DNA of 20,924 nt, taken from assembly GCA_003451675.1 (NCBI GenBank), contig DMCY01000110.1:6971-27894 (forward strand), in the 5' to 3' direction. The notes below the pieces were generated by a model, which saw only the letters and a list, made by a program, of their open reading frames with translations, was not told the origin of the DNA and did not search any database. Made by a program: the position numbers and the translations under genes. This stretch comes from Candidatus Atribacteria bacterium. GTDB lineage: Bacteria; Atribacterota; JS1; SB-45; 34-128. Positions 8,516 to 16,270 of the stretch are shown piece by piece (positions within the stretch are counted from its first letter, which is position 1; each line of letters begins with the position of its first letter).

Positions 8516-9828
8516 TTGGATTTGTCCTCCTTTTTAGAATTTATTGTTTTTATTTGTTTATTTAAAAAATTGATTACTTTTTCTCTTTTTATACTTTCTT
8601 TTAGACCGTCTAAATTGTTATTTTTTTTGAAAGTAGCTTCCACTTTTAAAGGATCTTGTTTCATCTCTTTAGCAAGAATCTTAATTTTATCTTTAACTTC
8701 CTTTTCAGTAACTTGAAGATTCTCTACTTGACTAATTTTATCTAAAACTAATTCTTGCTTTATCCTTTTTTCTGCGACAATTTCATATTCTTTTTTAACT
8801 TTTTCGTCATCAGTCTTAATACTCTTATAATAATCCTGTAAAGATAAACCTTTAGATTTTAAATCATCTTCTAAAGATTTCATCATATATTCCATTTCTC
8901 TTTCAATTAATACTTTTGGAACTTTTACTTCACAAATATCCGTTACTTTTTCTAATAATTTACGTTCATAATTATTTTTATTCACCGTTTCAATTTGTTT
9001 CTCTAATTTATCTTTAATATCTTTTTTAAAATCATCTAAAGTTTTATAATTACCCACTGTTTTAACAAAATCTTCATTTAATTCAGGTAGCTCTTTTTCT
9101 TTTATTTCAATTACTTTTACCTTGTAGATAATTTCTTTACCTGCTATTTTTTTATCCTTAACATCCTTGGGAACTAAAACCTTTATCTCTTTTTTATCTC
9201 CTGCCGAACAGCCTACAAGTTTCTTATTAAATTCAGGTGGCATATTTTTTCCTAATTGAATAATTTGTTTTTTAACCTTACTTCCTTCTACTACTTTTCC
9301 CTCAATATATCCTTCGGAATCAACTACCAGAAAATCGCCTTCTTTTACTTTACGGTCTTTAACGACTTTTAATTGAGCTAAATTTTCTTGAATTCTTATT
9401 ATTTCGTTTTCTATATCACTATCTGTAACTTTTATATCTTCCTTTTGAATACTAATTTTATCAAAAGAGCCCAGTTTTACTTCCGGTTTTACTTGAACAG
9501 TTGCCTCAAATATTAATGGTTTATCTTCTTCTATTTGTATTACCTTGATTTCCGGTTGATTTATTGGTTGGATATTATTTTTGTTTATAGCTTCGAGATA
9601 ACATTCCGGAATTAATTTTTCAGCAGTTTTTTCATAAAAATATTCTTTCCCTAAATGTAGGTTTAAAATATTTTTAGGGATTCTACCCTTTCGGAATCCT
9701 GGTATTTTTATTTTATAAGATGTATCATTGTATACTTTATCTAAATTACTATTTACTTTTAACTTGTCCATTTCGATCTTAAGTTTCACTTCATTTTCTT
9801 TTTGCGTCGTAATTTCTACTTTTACCAT
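8512..9828 (-). CDS. tig: Trigger factor
   Basis: Ribosome-associated chaperone and peptidyl-prolyl isomerase acting on nascent chains at the tunnel exit. The ribosome-binding signature GFRKGRIPK is at 44-52. An FKBP-type PPIase domain spans about 165-243 (GDFLVVD ... YKVKVIEI) and a helical C-terminal chaperone domain follows. I start the gene at ATG 9828 (438 aa) because GGAGG (9842-9838) sits nine bases upstream. The open frame continues to 9879, but those 17 codons translate octamer-repeat spacer and have no family match. The stop overlaps the clpP start by four bases, so tig and clpP are one operon. Confidence 0.97.
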   Translation of the reverse strand: MVKVEITTQKENEVKLKIEMDKLKVNSNLDKVYNDTSYKIKIPGFRKGRIPKNILNLHLGKEYFYEKTAEKLIPECYLEAINKNNIQPINQPEIKVIQIEEDKPLIFEATVQVKPEVKLGSFDKISIQKEDIKVTDSDIENEIIRIQENLAQLKVVKDRKVKEGDFLVVDSEGYIEGKVVEGSKVKKQIIQLGKNMPPEFNKKLVGCSAGDKKEIKVLVPKDVKDKKIAGKEIIYKVKVIEIKEKELPELNEDFVKTVGNYKTLDDFKKDIKDKLEKQIETVNKNNYERKLLEKVTDICEVKVPKVLIEREMEYMMKSLEDDLKSKGLSLQDYYKSIKTDDEKVKKEYEIVAEKRIKQELVLDKISQVENLQVTEKEVKDKIKILAKEMKQDPLKVEATFKKNNNLDGLKESIKREKVINFLNKQIKTINSKKEDKSK

Positions 9829-9857
9829 TACATATAACCTCCGACAATATAATAATT

Positions 9858-9921
9858 CCCCGATTAGCCAATTCTCCAATTCACAGATTAACCGATTAAC
9901 CGATTCTCCAATTTATCGATT
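9858..9921 (+). repeat. NNCCRATT octamer array, eight units
   Basis: This is the longest octamer array in the window, 64 bp of uninterrupted 8-nt periodicity. The units are CCCCGATT, AGCCAATT, CTCCAATT, CACAGATT, AACCGATT twice, CTCCAATT and TATCGATT. Variation is concentrated in the first two bases and the A/G of the core. Confidence 0.75.
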
Positions 9922-9994
9922 AATTAGTCTACCAATTTACTAGTTACCCTATTAACCAGTAGTTCGTTTTCTAAATACTTTTACATTTTCCTCC

Positions 9995-10076
9995 GTCATT
10001 ACGAGGGAGCGAAGCGACCGAAGCAATCCCTTGATTTGTAAAGACTTGGGATTGCTTCGCTATCGCTCGCAATGAC
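9995..10076. repeat. Long GTCATTGCGAG palindromic element
   Basis: The left arm begins GTCATTACGAGG and runs through GAAGCAATCCC. The right arm begins GGGATTGCTTCGC and ends CTCGCAATGAC. The arms are imperfect inverted repeats of roughly 30-36 nt around an 18-nt centre. This resembles widespread non-autonomous palindromic repeats and shares its end sequence with 129-166. It encodes nothing. Confidence 0.75.
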
Positions 10077-10131
10077 ATTTCTTTTTCTTATTTCTGTCTC
10101 CTAATTTCTGGATTCTGTCCTCTATTTCTTT

Positions 10132-10171
10132 AACCAGCCAACCAGATAACTAACTAACCAACTAACTAATT
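10132..10171 (+). repeat. AACYARNN octamer array
   Basis: Five contiguous 8-nt units: AACCAGCC, AACCAGAT, AACTAACT, AACCAACT and AACTAATT. An ACGCTAT heptamer run (10173-10189) follows directly, the same octamer-to-heptamer junction as at 11269-11332. Confidence 0.65.
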
Positions 10172-10211
10172 TTACACGCTATACGCTAGTCTTATTCTAC
10201 AATTGCAACAA

Positions 10212-10233
10212 AGCCGCAAAATTATTTGCGGCT
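10212..10233 (-). terminator. Probable terminator after the tRNA cluster
   Basis: A perfect 9-bp stem (AGCCGCAAA / TTTGCGGCT) with a 4-nt loop lies about 75 bp past tRNA-Leu. The minus strand follows it with TTGTT, a weak U-tract; the plus strand has GTTTTT, which is stronger. Since nothing is transcribed toward it on the plus strand here, it most likely ends the tRNA transcript. Confidence 0.55.
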
Positions 10234-10305
10234 GTTTTTATCTATTTTAACTAAATTTTACAAATTTCATAAATTAAAATACTTATATTTTCTTATCGTA
10301 TTTTT

Positions 10306-10390
10306 TGGTGCGAAGGGCGGGACTCGAACCCGCATGGAGTTACCCACTGGATCCTAAATCCAGCGTGTCTACCAATTCCACCACCCTCGC
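10306..10390 (-). tRNA. tRNA-Leu (anticodon TAG)
   Basis: Class II tRNA. The acceptor stem is GCGAGGG / CCTTCGC with discriminator A and encoded CCA. The anticodon stem CTGGA/TCCAG holds loop TTTAGGA, giving UAG. A long variable arm and a GGTTCGAGTCC T arm are present. It is the last gene of the tRNA cluster. Confidence 0.97.
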
Positions 10391-10402
10391 ATTTTTATTT
10401 TT

Positions 10403-10478
10403 TGGTGGGCCGTACAGGACTCGAACCTGTGACACCCTGATTAAAAGTCAGGTGCTCTACCACCTGAGCTAACGGCCC
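10403..10478 (-). tRNA. tRNA-Lys (anticodon TTT)
   Basis: Acceptor GGGCCGT / ACGGCCC, discriminator A and encoded CCA. Anticodon arm CTGAC-TTTTAA-TCAG gives UUU, and the T arm contains GGTTCGAGTCC. It lies about 125 bp downstream of the five-tRNA group and 12 bp upstream of tRNA-Leu. Confidence 0.97.
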
Positions 10479-10606
10479 ACAAATTAAAAATATTAAATGC
10501 TTATACAAAATATAGTATCGAGTTAAAAAAGAGAAGGAAAAGATAGAAAAAAGTTTACATTAACTACATAATACTATATTTTTTAGTGAAATTCTACTAT
10601 TATGCT

Positions 10607-10683
10607 TGGCGCGCTCGGAGGGACTCGAACCCCCAACCATCGGATCCGAAGTCCGCAGCTCTATCCAATTGGGCTACGAGCGC
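10607..10683 (-). tRNA. tRNA-Arg (anticodon TCG)
   Basis: Acceptor GCGCTCG / CGAGCGC, discriminator G and encoded CCA. The anticodon loop CTTCGGA gives UCG. The outermost pair of the anticodon stem is a G-A mismatch. The T arm is GGGGGTTCGAGTCCCTC. Confidence 0.96.
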
Positions 10684-10695
10684 AAATTGGTAATC

Positions 10696-10774
10696 TGGGG
10701 TGAGCGAGGGGATTTGAACCCCCGACCTCTGGAGCCACAATCCAGGGCTCTAACCAGTCTGAGCTACGCCCACC
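10696..10774 (-). tRNA. tRNA-His (anticodon GTG)
   Basis: Acceptor GTGGGCG / CGCTCAC (one G-U pair). An extra 5' G-1 at 10774 faces discriminator C73, the histidine identity element. CCA is encoded. Anticodon loop TTGTGGC gives GUG. Confidence 0.97.
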
Positions 10775-10790
10775 ATATTTTATTTTAAAA

Positions 10791-10867
<77 letters not shown>

Positions 10868-10879
10868 GAGATATTACAT

Positions 10880-10955
10880 TGGAGCGGGAAACGGGTCTCG
10901 AACCCGCGACAACTAGCTTGGAAGGCTAGTGCTCTACCAACTGAGCTATTCCCGC
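10880..10955 (-). tRNA. tRNA-Gly (anticodon TCC)
   Basis: Acceptor GCGGGAA / TTCCCGC, discriminator T and encoded CCA. Anticodon stem CTAGC/GCTAG with loop CTTCCAA gives UCC. Only four bases separate its 5' end from the 3' end of tRNA-Pro. Confidence 0.97.
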
Positions 10956-11033
<78 letters not shown>

Positions 11034-11044
11034 AAACAAAAGCT

Positions 11045-11073
11045 ATTATATAAGAAATATATATATAAGTCAA
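11045..11073 (-). promoter_or_regulatory. Promoter of the tRNA cluster
   Basis: TTGACT (11073-11068), exactly 17 bp, then TATAAT (11050-11045): a near-consensus housekeeping promoter immediately before tRNA-Pro. It is the strongest promoter match in the window, as expected for stable RNA. Confidence 0.85.
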
Positions 11074-11092
11074 TTATAAAACAGCAAAAATT

Positions 11093-11124
11093 AACCAATT
11101 TACCGATTCCCCAATTCTCCAATT
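11093..11124 (+). repeat. NNCCRATT octamer array
   Basis: Four contiguous units: AACCAATT, TACCGATT, CCCCAATT and CTCCAATT. It lies just upstream of the tRNA promoter. The spacer 11074-11321 otherwise holds only AT-rich DNA and further repeats. Confidence 0.65.
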
Positions 11125-11188
11125 AAGATTGAAATTAATTAACTATTCGAGATATATATTTAAATTTTAAGTTTTGAGCTATGGTTTT

Positions 11189-11230
11189 GCGTTTTACGCT
11201 TTTCGTTTTTCGCTAAATACGCTTTCGCAG
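11189..11230 (+). repeat. Degenerate heptamer array
   Basis: Loose 7-nt words such as GCGTTTT, ACGCTTT, TCGTTTT and TCGCTAA. The periodicity is weaker than in other arrays, so this is a tentative member of the heptamer family. Confidence 0.35.
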
Positions 11231-11268
11231 TCTATTATTTTTCTCTATCCTATACTAACGACTAATTC

Positions 11269-11300
11269 AACCAGGTAACCAACTAACCAGCTAACTAATT
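11269..11300 (+). repeat. AACYARNN octamer array
   Basis: Four contiguous 8-nt units: AACCAGGT, AACCAACT, AACCAGCT and AACTAATT. A heptamer array follows almost immediately (11305), repeating the composite arrangement seen at 10132-10189. Confidence 0.65.
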
Positions 11301-11304
11301 CTAT

Positions 11305-11332
11305 ACGCTAAACGCTGTACGCTATACGCTAA
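11305..11332 (+). repeat. Heptamer array overlapping the rdgB stop
   Basis: Four contiguous units: ACGCTAA, ACGCTGT, ACGCTAT and ACGCTAA. The rdgB stop codon (TAG, 11324-11322) and the two codons before it (Ser, Val) lie within the last two units. Confidence 0.65.
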
Positions 11333-11909
11333 TTTCTTTTATTATCTCAACCATCCTTCTCATTGCTTTACCCCTATGGCTTATCTTGTTCTTAATCTTA
11401 TCTCCTAATTCTGCAAAAGTTTTATTATATCCGGGAACTAAAAAAATAGGATCATAACCAAAACCATACTCACCTTTTGGGCTAAAGGTAATACTTCCCT
11501 TACATTCTTCCTTAACCGTATATATTTTACCATCCGGAAAAACAAGTACTACAACACAAACAAATTTCGCGTTTCTTTTATTTATGGGAATATTTTCTAA
11601 TAAATTAAGTACTTTATTTATACGCTCTTCATCACTATTTCCCCATCTTGAAGAATATATCCCCGGCTTTCCTTTTAAATAATCAATTTCTAATCCTGAA
11701 TCATCTGCTAAACATATTTTACCGGTATACTCTGAAATCTCCCTGGCTTTCTTAAAAGCATTTTCTTGATAGGTTTTACCATCTTCCTCTATCTTCGGAA
11801 GATGAGGAAAATCTTTCATAGTTATTATTTTTATTTCAGGACTGTCTAAAATATCTTTTATTTCTTTAACTTTGCCTAAATTATTTGTAGCAATAAGTAT
11901 TTCTAACAT
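11322..11909 (-). CDS. rdgB: XTP/dITP diphosphatase (RdgB/HAM1 family)
   Basis: Nucleoside triphosphate pyrophosphatase that removes ITP, dITP and XTP from the nucleotide pool. The 195 residues show the family motifs: N-terminal ATNNLGK (with N10 and K13), ADDSGLEID around catalytic Asp69/Asp70, [10 protein letters not shown] (80-89), [11 protein letters not shown], and the C-terminal SHRGKAM. The ATG overlaps the end of rph by seven bases and has GGGAG just upstream, so the two genes are co-translated. The final Ser-Val-stop is encoded by a heptamer repeat, so the true ancestral C-terminus may have been slightly different. Confidence 0.96.
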   Translation of the reverse strand: MLEILIATNNLGKVKEIKDILDSPEIKIITMKDFPHLPKIEEDGKTYQENAFKKAREISEYTGKICLADDSGLEIDYLKGKPGIYSSRWGNSDEERINKVLNLLENIPINKRNAKFVCVVVLVFPDGKIYTVKEECKGSITFSPKGEYGFGYDPIFLVPGYNKTFAELGDKIKNKISHRGKAMRRMVEIIKEISV

Positions 11910-12628
11910 ATGTCTCCCAATATTTTCTTTTCCTTTTCAATTATCTGTTTTATTCCTGTCTCTGACAATTTAATCAATTCCTGTAAATTTCTTTTAGAAA
12001 AAGGCTTGCCTTCAGCCGTACCTTGAATTTCTATTATCTCTCCTTTTTCAGTCATTACCATATTTAGATCGACTTGAGCATGAGAATCTTCTTCAAAATT
12101 TAAATCTAATAACATTTCTCCGTCAACTATTCCCGCGCTAATTGCCCCTACATAATCTTTTATAGGAATACCAATTATTTGTCCTTCAGCTTTTAGATAA
12201 TTTAAGGCATCAAATAAAGCAATGAAAGAACCAATAATTGCTGAAGTTCTGGTTCCACCATCGGCTTGTACTACATCACAGTCTATCCATATAGTTCTCT
12301 CTCCTAATTCCATTAAATCTACTACCGATCTTAAAGATCTCCCTATTAGTCTTTGAATCTCAGAAGACCTTCCACTTATCTTGCCTTTTATCGAATCCCT
12401 AATATTTCTAATTTGATTTGCTCGGGGAATCATAGAGTATTCGGCTGAAATCCAACCGCTTTTTTTCCCTCTTAAAAATAAAGGGACTTTATTTTCAACC
12501 GAAGCGGTACATATTATTTTAGTATCCCCCATTTCCATAAGGGTGGATCCTTCAGCATATTTAATGTAATTCCTGGTAATCTTCATAGGTCTTATTTCAT
12601 TATATTTTCTATTGTTCGCTCTAAACAT
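11903..12628 (-). CDS. rph: Ribonuclease PH
   Basis: Phosphorolytic 3'-5' exoribonuclease that trims tRNA and other RNA 3' ends. The 241-residue length is typical. Family segments include the N-terminal [33 protein letters not shown], the basic [15 protein letters not shown] (86-100), and [15 protein letters not shown] (117-131), which binds phosphate. The start is an ATG with GGAGG four to five bases upstream. It is followed by rdgB with a 7-nt overlap, a pairing common in many bacteria. Upstream, the 278-bp gap to ispA is dominated by an inverted pair of heptamer arrays. Confidence 0.97.
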   Translation of the reverse strand: MFRANNRKYNEIRPMKITRNYIKYAEGSTLMEMGDTKIICTASVENKVPLFLRGKKSGWISAEYSMIPRANQIRNIRDSIKGKISGRSSEIQRLIGRSLRSVVDLMELGERTIWIDCDVVQADGGTRTSAIIGSFIALFDALNYLKAEGQIIGIPIKDYVGAISAGIVDGEMLLDLNFEEDSHAQVDLNMVMTEKGEIIEIQGTAEGKPFSKRNLQELIKLSETGIKQIIEKEKKILGDIC

Positions 12629-12645
12629 TTTTCCTCCAATATTTT

Positions 12646-12701
12646 CGTATATCGTATGTCGTATATCGTATTTCGTATATCGTATTTCGTATATCGTATT
12701 A
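12646..12701 (-). repeat. Eight-unit heptamer array, left arm of inverted pair
   Basis: Eight contiguous 7-nt units on the plus strand: CGTATAT alternating with CGTATGT or CGTATTT, ending CGTATTA. Bases 12647-12685 are the exact reverse complement of 12863-12901. It starts just upstream of the rph ribosome site; degenerate AGTTANCC-like octamers continue to about 12740. Confidence 0.85.
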
Positions 12702-12843
12702 GTTATCCAGTTACCCTGTTTACCAGTTAAATTAGTTATCGGTTTTTAGTTTATGGTTTACAGATAAAGAGAATCGTATTCTGGTTCATGGATACTATTT
12801 TCTTTACTATATACTAATCTATCTTTTGATTTCTTTCTTTTTA

Positions 12844-12899
12844 ACGATATACGATATACGACATACGATATACGAAATACGATATACGACATACGATAT
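12844..12899 (+). repeat. Eight-unit heptamer array, right arm of inverted pair
   Basis: Eight contiguous 7-nt units: ACGATAT five times, ACGACAT twice and ACGAAAT once. ACGATAT largely alternates with the variants, a 14-nt higher-order pattern. A degenerate unit then leads into the ispA stop codon at 12907. Confidence 0.85.
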
Positions 12900-12906
12900 A
12901 CTTCTT

Positions 12907-13767
12907 TCATCTTTTTCTCGTTAACAGATAATCAGCTAAACTTTTTAATGTATCGGCTTTTTGATTGAATATTTTTAAAGACTTTTTTGCTTCCTTAATT
13001 AATCTTTCGGCTTCGCTCTTTGATTCTTTCATCCCAAATTTATTAGCATAAGTAGGTTTTCCCGTATCCCTTTGGTCTTGCATAATATCAAGCATATCGT
13101 CAACAATTTGAAAAGCCAATCCTATATTTTCACCATATTTGGTTAAAGCTTTAAGTTGCCTTTGGTTTGCCCCGGATAATATTGCTCCTGCCCTAATAGA
13201 AAGACAAATTAAGGCAGCAGTTTTTTTCATGTATAGATTAATTAAATCTGCTTTTGTGATATCTTCATTCTTCAAGGTTATGTCTTCTACTTGTCCTCCC
13301 AACATGTTTTCAGTTCCGACATAAAAGGATGTTTCTTTTATCATTTTTAAAATAGACCGTTTTTTTATTTCTTTAACTTCCGAATTTTTAATAATTAAGT
13401 CAAATCCGGAAACTAAAAGGGCGTCCCCTGCTAATAATGCTATTGCTTCTCCAAATACTTTATGATTGCTTGGCTTCCCCCGTCTGAAGTCATCATTATC
13501 TATACAAGGGAGATCATCATGGATTAATGAAAAAGTATGAATTAATTCAATTCCGCAAGCTGCCTTTATTACACTTTCAGTATCTCTTCCAAACAATTCA
13601 GCTGTTGCCAAAGTTAAAATTGGCCTAATTCTCTTCCCTCCGCCAAAAACACTATAGCGCATTGCTTTGTGAATAATCGAAGGTGGGTTCTCTTCCAGCG
13701 GTAAATATTCATCTAAAGCTTTATCTATGATATTTTTTTTATTTTCCAGATATTTTTTAAAATTCAT
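12907..13767 (-). CDS. ispA: Short-chain polyprenyl diphosphate synthase, probably farnesyl diphosphate synthase
   Basis: Head-to-tail condensation of isopentenyl diphosphate with allylic diphosphates. With the start at ATG 13767 the protein has 286 residues. Motifs are GGGKRIRP (42-49), the first Asp-rich motif DDLPCIDNDD (84-93) with the two-residue insertion typical of bacterial FPP synthases, GGQVEDI (157-163), KKTAALI, and the second Asp-rich motif DDMLD (223-227). Phe79 at the fifth position before the first motif favours C15 product. The open frame extends to 13824, but those 19 residues overlap xseB and fit no family start. ATG 13767 has GGGAG about 12 nt upstream and overlaps xseB by 11 nt. 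Product length is inferred, so GGPP synthase remains possible. Confidence 0.93.
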   Translation of the reverse strand: MNFKKYLENKKNIIDKALDEYLPLEENPPSIIHKAMRYSVFGGGKRIRPILTLATAELFGRDTESVIKAACGIELIHTFSLIHDDLPCIDNDDFRRGKPSNHKVFGEAIALLAGDALLVSGFDLIIKNSEVKEIKKRSILKMIKETSFYVGTENMLGGQVEDITLKNEDITKADLINLYMKKTAALICLSIRAGAILSGANQRQLKALTKYGENIGLAFQIVDDMLDIMQDQRDTGKPTYANKFGMKESKSEAERLIKEAKKSLKIFNQKADTLKSLADYLLTRKR

Positions 13768-14026
13768 TAATTGTATCTTCTCCCTTTTTTTCAGAAAAAG
13801 GTTTAGTTGAATAATTCTCTTCACCCTCGATTACTAATTGTTCTATTTTCTTTTTAGTTTTATTCAGTTTTTCCAAACATATTTTTGATATATTCATTCC
13901 TTCTTCATAGGCCTTTACTGATTCGTCTAAGGTTAATTCACCTTGTTCTAATTTGTGCACGATTTTTTCTAATTTCCTTAAATATTCTTCAAAAGGAATA
14001 TCTTCTATTCTTTTCTTGCTTTTCAA
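13757..14026 (-). CDS. xseB: Exodeoxyribonuclease VII small subunit
   Basis: Small helical subunit of exonuclease VII, which degrades single-stranded DNA with XseA. The 89 residues match the family: IPFEEYLRKLEKIVHKLEQGELTLDESVKAYEEGM is typical (about 10-44), and the rest is charged helix with a variable tail. The start codon is TTG at 14026-14024, overlapping the xseA stop as TTGA, with AAGGAGG ten bases upstream. The strong ribosome site supports TTG as the real start. Overlaps on both sides (xseA, ispA) show tight translational coupling. Confidence 0.95.
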   Translation of the reverse strand: MKSKKRIEDIPFEEYLRKLEKIVHKLEQGELTLDESVKAYEEGMNISKICLEKLNKTKKKIEQLVIEGEENYSTKPFSEKKGEDTINEF

Positions 14027-15252
14027 TTTGAAACAGCCTCCTTTTTTTCTACTTTACTCAATATCTTACCATCACTTATGATGACTTCGATTTTTGCGCC
14101 AACTTCGATTTGCTCCAATCTTTTAATAATCTCTTTACCGGGTATTTTTCTACAGATACTATATCCTCTTTCAATTACCGCCCAGGGGCTTAACGAATCC
14201 AGTCTTTGGGAATCTTTTTTTACCCTTTCTTCATATAATTCTACCAGGTGCTTAATCCTTGAATTCAAACGAGCACTAAATTCATCGATATATTGATAAT
14301 ATTGATTAATTTTGTTTTCCGGTCCCTGATATTTAAGGCTTCTACTTATAGAATTTATATTTTCTGTTTTTAACTCAAAGTTTCTTTTAACTGCTCTGGT
14401 TATCTTGCTTTTTAATAAACTTAGATTATTTATCAGATTATTTTTATCCGGTATAGTCATTTCTGCTGCGGCAGAGGGAGTGGGAGCACGCAGATCAGCC
14501 ACAAAATCTGAAATAGTGAAATCTGTTTCGTGGCCTACCGCAGAAACTATAGGTATTTTAGAGTTATAGATGCTGCGAGCTAAAACTTCTTCATTAAAAG
14601 CCCATAGCTCTTCTAATGAACCTCCACCTCGGCCAATTATGATAAAATCTAAATCCTTAAAATATTTATTTAAAAAATCTATCTTTTTAGCAATTTCCTG
14701 AGCGGCGAATGTCCCTTGCACCAGGGAAGGAACAACTAAAATTGAAAGATTAGGAAATCTTCTCAATGAAATAGTTATAACATCCCTAATTGCTGCTCCG
14801 GTAGGAGAAGTTATAACCGCAATATTTTGCGGAATGAGCGGCAATTTCTTTTTAATTTCTTCTAAAAAAAGCCCTTCATCTTTGAGTTTTGTTTTCAGTC
14901 TCTCAAAAGCTAAATAAAGTTCACCTTTCCCAGCTTCAATAAGTTCTTTTACATACAGTTGATATTCTCCTCTTTTTTCATAGACACTAACATCCCCTCG
15001 CACTTTAACCTTCATTCCATCCCCTGGCATAAATCGTAAATTATAATTGTTCCCTCTAAACATTACACATCTAATTTGGCTTTCCTTGTCTTTAAGCACA
15101 AAATACATATGTCCTGAAGAATGCAGCTTAAAATTGGATATCTCTCCCAATATCCATATATCCTGCAGATTAAAATCATTTTCAAAAAGTTTTTTTATGT
15201 ATTTATTAAGCCTGGAAACTGTATATATTTTTGATTCTGTATAGTTATTCAT
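14023..15252 (-). CDS. xseA: Exodeoxyribonuclease VII large subunit
   Basis: Catalytic subunit of exonuclease VII, acting on single-stranded DNA in repair. The 409 residues comprise an N-terminal OB-fold (about 8-110, including ILGEISNFK and GHMYFVLKD), the catalytic region with ITSPTGAAIRDV, GRGGGSLEELWAFNEE and VGHETDFTISDFVADLRAPTPSAAAE (split across about 205-270), then a long coiled coil and a C-terminal segment. The ATG follows the nusB stop after six bases and lacks a clear Shine-Dalgarno, so translation probably depends on ribosomes finishing nusB. It overlaps xseB by four bases. Confidence 0.97.
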   Translation of the reverse strand: MNNYTESKIYTVSRLNKYIKKLFENDFNLQDIWILGEISNFKLHSSGHMYFVLKDKESQIRCVMFRGNNYNLRFMPGDGMKVKVRGDVSVYEKRGEYQLYVKELIEAGKGELYLAFERLKTKLKDEGLFLEEIKKKLPLIPQNIAVITSPTGAAIRDVITISLRRFPNLSILVVPSLVQGTFAAQEIAKKIDFLNKYFKDLDFIIIGRGGGSLEELWAFNEEVLARSIYNSKIPIVSAVGHETDFTISDFVADLRAPTPSAAAEMTIPDKNNLINNLSLLKSKITRAVKRNFELKTENINSISRSLKYQGPENKINQYYQYIDEFSARLNSRIKHLVELYEERVKKDSQRLDSLSPWAVIERGYSICRKIPGKEIIKRLEQIEVGAKIEVIISDGKILSKVEKKEAVSN

Positions 15253-15258
15253 AATTGT

Positions 15259-15681
15259 TTAATCTATTTTCTTTAATATTTTATCGATTTTATCGATTTT
15301 GCCTAAAACTCCGTTTACAAAACTAAAAGAACTTTTTGTCCCATATTTTTTGGCTAATTCAACTGCTTCGTTAATAGAAACGCTTTTCGGTATATTTTTT
15401 AAGTGTAATATTTCATAAATTGCTATCCGAAGAATATTTCTATCAATATTAGTAATTCTTTCTAAAGACCAATTGTTAGTATAGTTATTAATTGCCTTAT
15501 CTACTTCAGATAAATTACTCAGCACTCCTTTAACTAATATTAGAGTAAATTCCTTAACTTCATCTGAAAATTTACCATTTTCAAAAGTATATTTCAGTGT
15601 TTCGTCTATATTAGTACTAACTAAATCAATTTGAAATAATACTTTTAAGGCCATTTCTCGGGATAATCTTCTTCCTCCCAT
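15259..15681 (-). CDS. nusB: Transcription antitermination factor NusB
   Basis: All-helical RNA-binding protein that works with NusE (S10) on boxA in rRNA antitermination. The 140 residues start RRLSREMALKVLFQIDL, the family opening. They include WSLERITNIDRNILRIAIYE (about 91-110) and the NEAVELAKKYGTKSSFSFVNGVLGKI end motif (about 104-129 region onward). The ATG has AGGAGGAG a few bases upstream. It lies 25 bp after the Asp23-family gene and 6 bp before xseA, the arrangement seen in Bacillus and clostridia, but without folD. Confidence 0.96.
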   Translation of the reverse strand: MGGRRLSREMALKVLFQIDLVSTNIDETLKYTFENGKFSDEVKEFTLILVKGVLSNLSEVDKAINNYTNNWSLERITNIDRNILRIAIYEILHLKNIPKSVSINEAVELAKKYGTKSSFSFVNGVLGKIDKIDKILKKID

Positions 15682-15706
15682 TACTCCTCCTGAAATAAAT
15701 GTTAAT

Positions 15707-16132
15707 TTAGAAAACTTTTATAAATAAATTTGAAGCGACTAAATCTTTTTTACTTTGCCTTTTCTTAGGAAACTGTATCCCTTGAACATGAATATCTATT
15801 TCATTAATCTCTATACCTAATTTTTTTATTAAACCTTCTTTAACTCTACTCTGAATATCCCAGGCTATATCAGGTATCCTTACACCATACTTTATAGTAA
15901 TAAATAAATTTATCAAAGGTTTATTATCTTTTATCTCTACTTTTATAGTGCGGGAAGCTTCTTCTGTTTCATTTTCGCTCGTATCTCCTCTTAACATATC
16001 GGTTATCTCTTTTATAATTGACTTTCTGCTTCCGACCACACCTTTAACGTCAGTTAATCTTAAACTAACTATACTCCTGATGGTTTCCCTGGTAATATTT
16101 ATTTCTCCCAGATCAGTTTTAATAGTTTGCAT
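15707..16132 (-). CDS. Asp23/Gls24 family envelope stress response protein
   Basis: This 141-residue protein belongs to the Asp23/Gls24 (YqhY/YloU) family. Evidence is the opening DLGEINITRETI, the central VEIKDNKPLINLFITIKYGVRIP (in parts) and the end motif IPDIAWDIQSRVKEGLIKKLGIEINEIDIHVQGI (in parts). No signal peptide or membrane helix is visible, so it is cytoplasmic. In Firmicutes the yqhY gene sits between accBC or efp and nusB, as here, and has been linked to envelope stress and acetyl-CoA carboxylase control; that role is not shown here. The ATG has only a weak GGGGTG ribosome site. Inverted heptamer arrays separate it from efp. Confidence 0.88.
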   Translation of the reverse strand: MQTIKTDLGEINITRETIRSIVSLRLTDVKGVVGSRKSIIKEITDMLRGDTSENETEEASRTIKVEIKDNKPLINLFITIKYGVRIPDIAWDIQSRVKEGLIKKLGIEINEIDIHVQGIQFPKKRQSKKDLVASNLFIKVF

Positions 16133-16153
16133 TGATTCTTTTCACCCCATCCT

Positions 16154-16180
16154 CGTATCTCGTATCTCGTATCTCGTTAG
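16154..16180 (-). repeat. Heptamer array, left arm (asp23-efp spacer)
   Basis: Three exact CGTATCT units plus a partial fourth. TCGTATCTCGT within it is the reverse complement of 16236-16246, and three registers of that pairing are possible. Confidence 0.65.
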
Positions 16181-16235
16181 AGAAACAAATTTAAAAATAT
16201 CAAAATCTTTAATATCCTCAATTATTTGCTTCTTT

Positions 16236-16270
16236 ACGAGATACGATTCACGATTCACGCGATACGAAGT
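16236..16270 (+). repeat. Heptamer array, right arm, touching the efp stop
   Basis: Five contiguous 7-nt units: ACGAGAT, ACGATTC twice, ACGCGAT and ACGAAGT. The last base coincides with the last base of the efp stop codon (TAA, 16272-16270). Confidence 0.65.

Larger units (their letters stand above)
9829..10305. other. tRNA-Leu to tig intergenic region, repeats
   Basis: About 480 bp with no gene. From left to right it holds the tig ribosome site, an eight-unit octamer array, degenerate octamers to about 9960, a long palindrome (9995-10076), an AACYARNN array (10132-10171), a short heptamer run (10173-10189) and a hairpin after the tRNA operon (10212-10233). I could not find a convincing tig promoter. 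Confidence 0.7.

Noticed and set aside
9829..9879. Longer trigger factor start at 9879
   Set aside because: The extra 17 codons translate octamer-repeat spacer and match no family N-terminus; GGAGG lies correctly before ATG 9828.
12646..12899. CRISPR array
   Set aside because: The repeats are 7 nt and contiguous without unique spacers, and no cas gene is present.
13768..13824. Longer ispA start at 13824
   Set aside because: It would overlap xseB by 68 bp and add residues without family match; ATG 13767 has a suitable ribosome site and overlaps by 11 nt.
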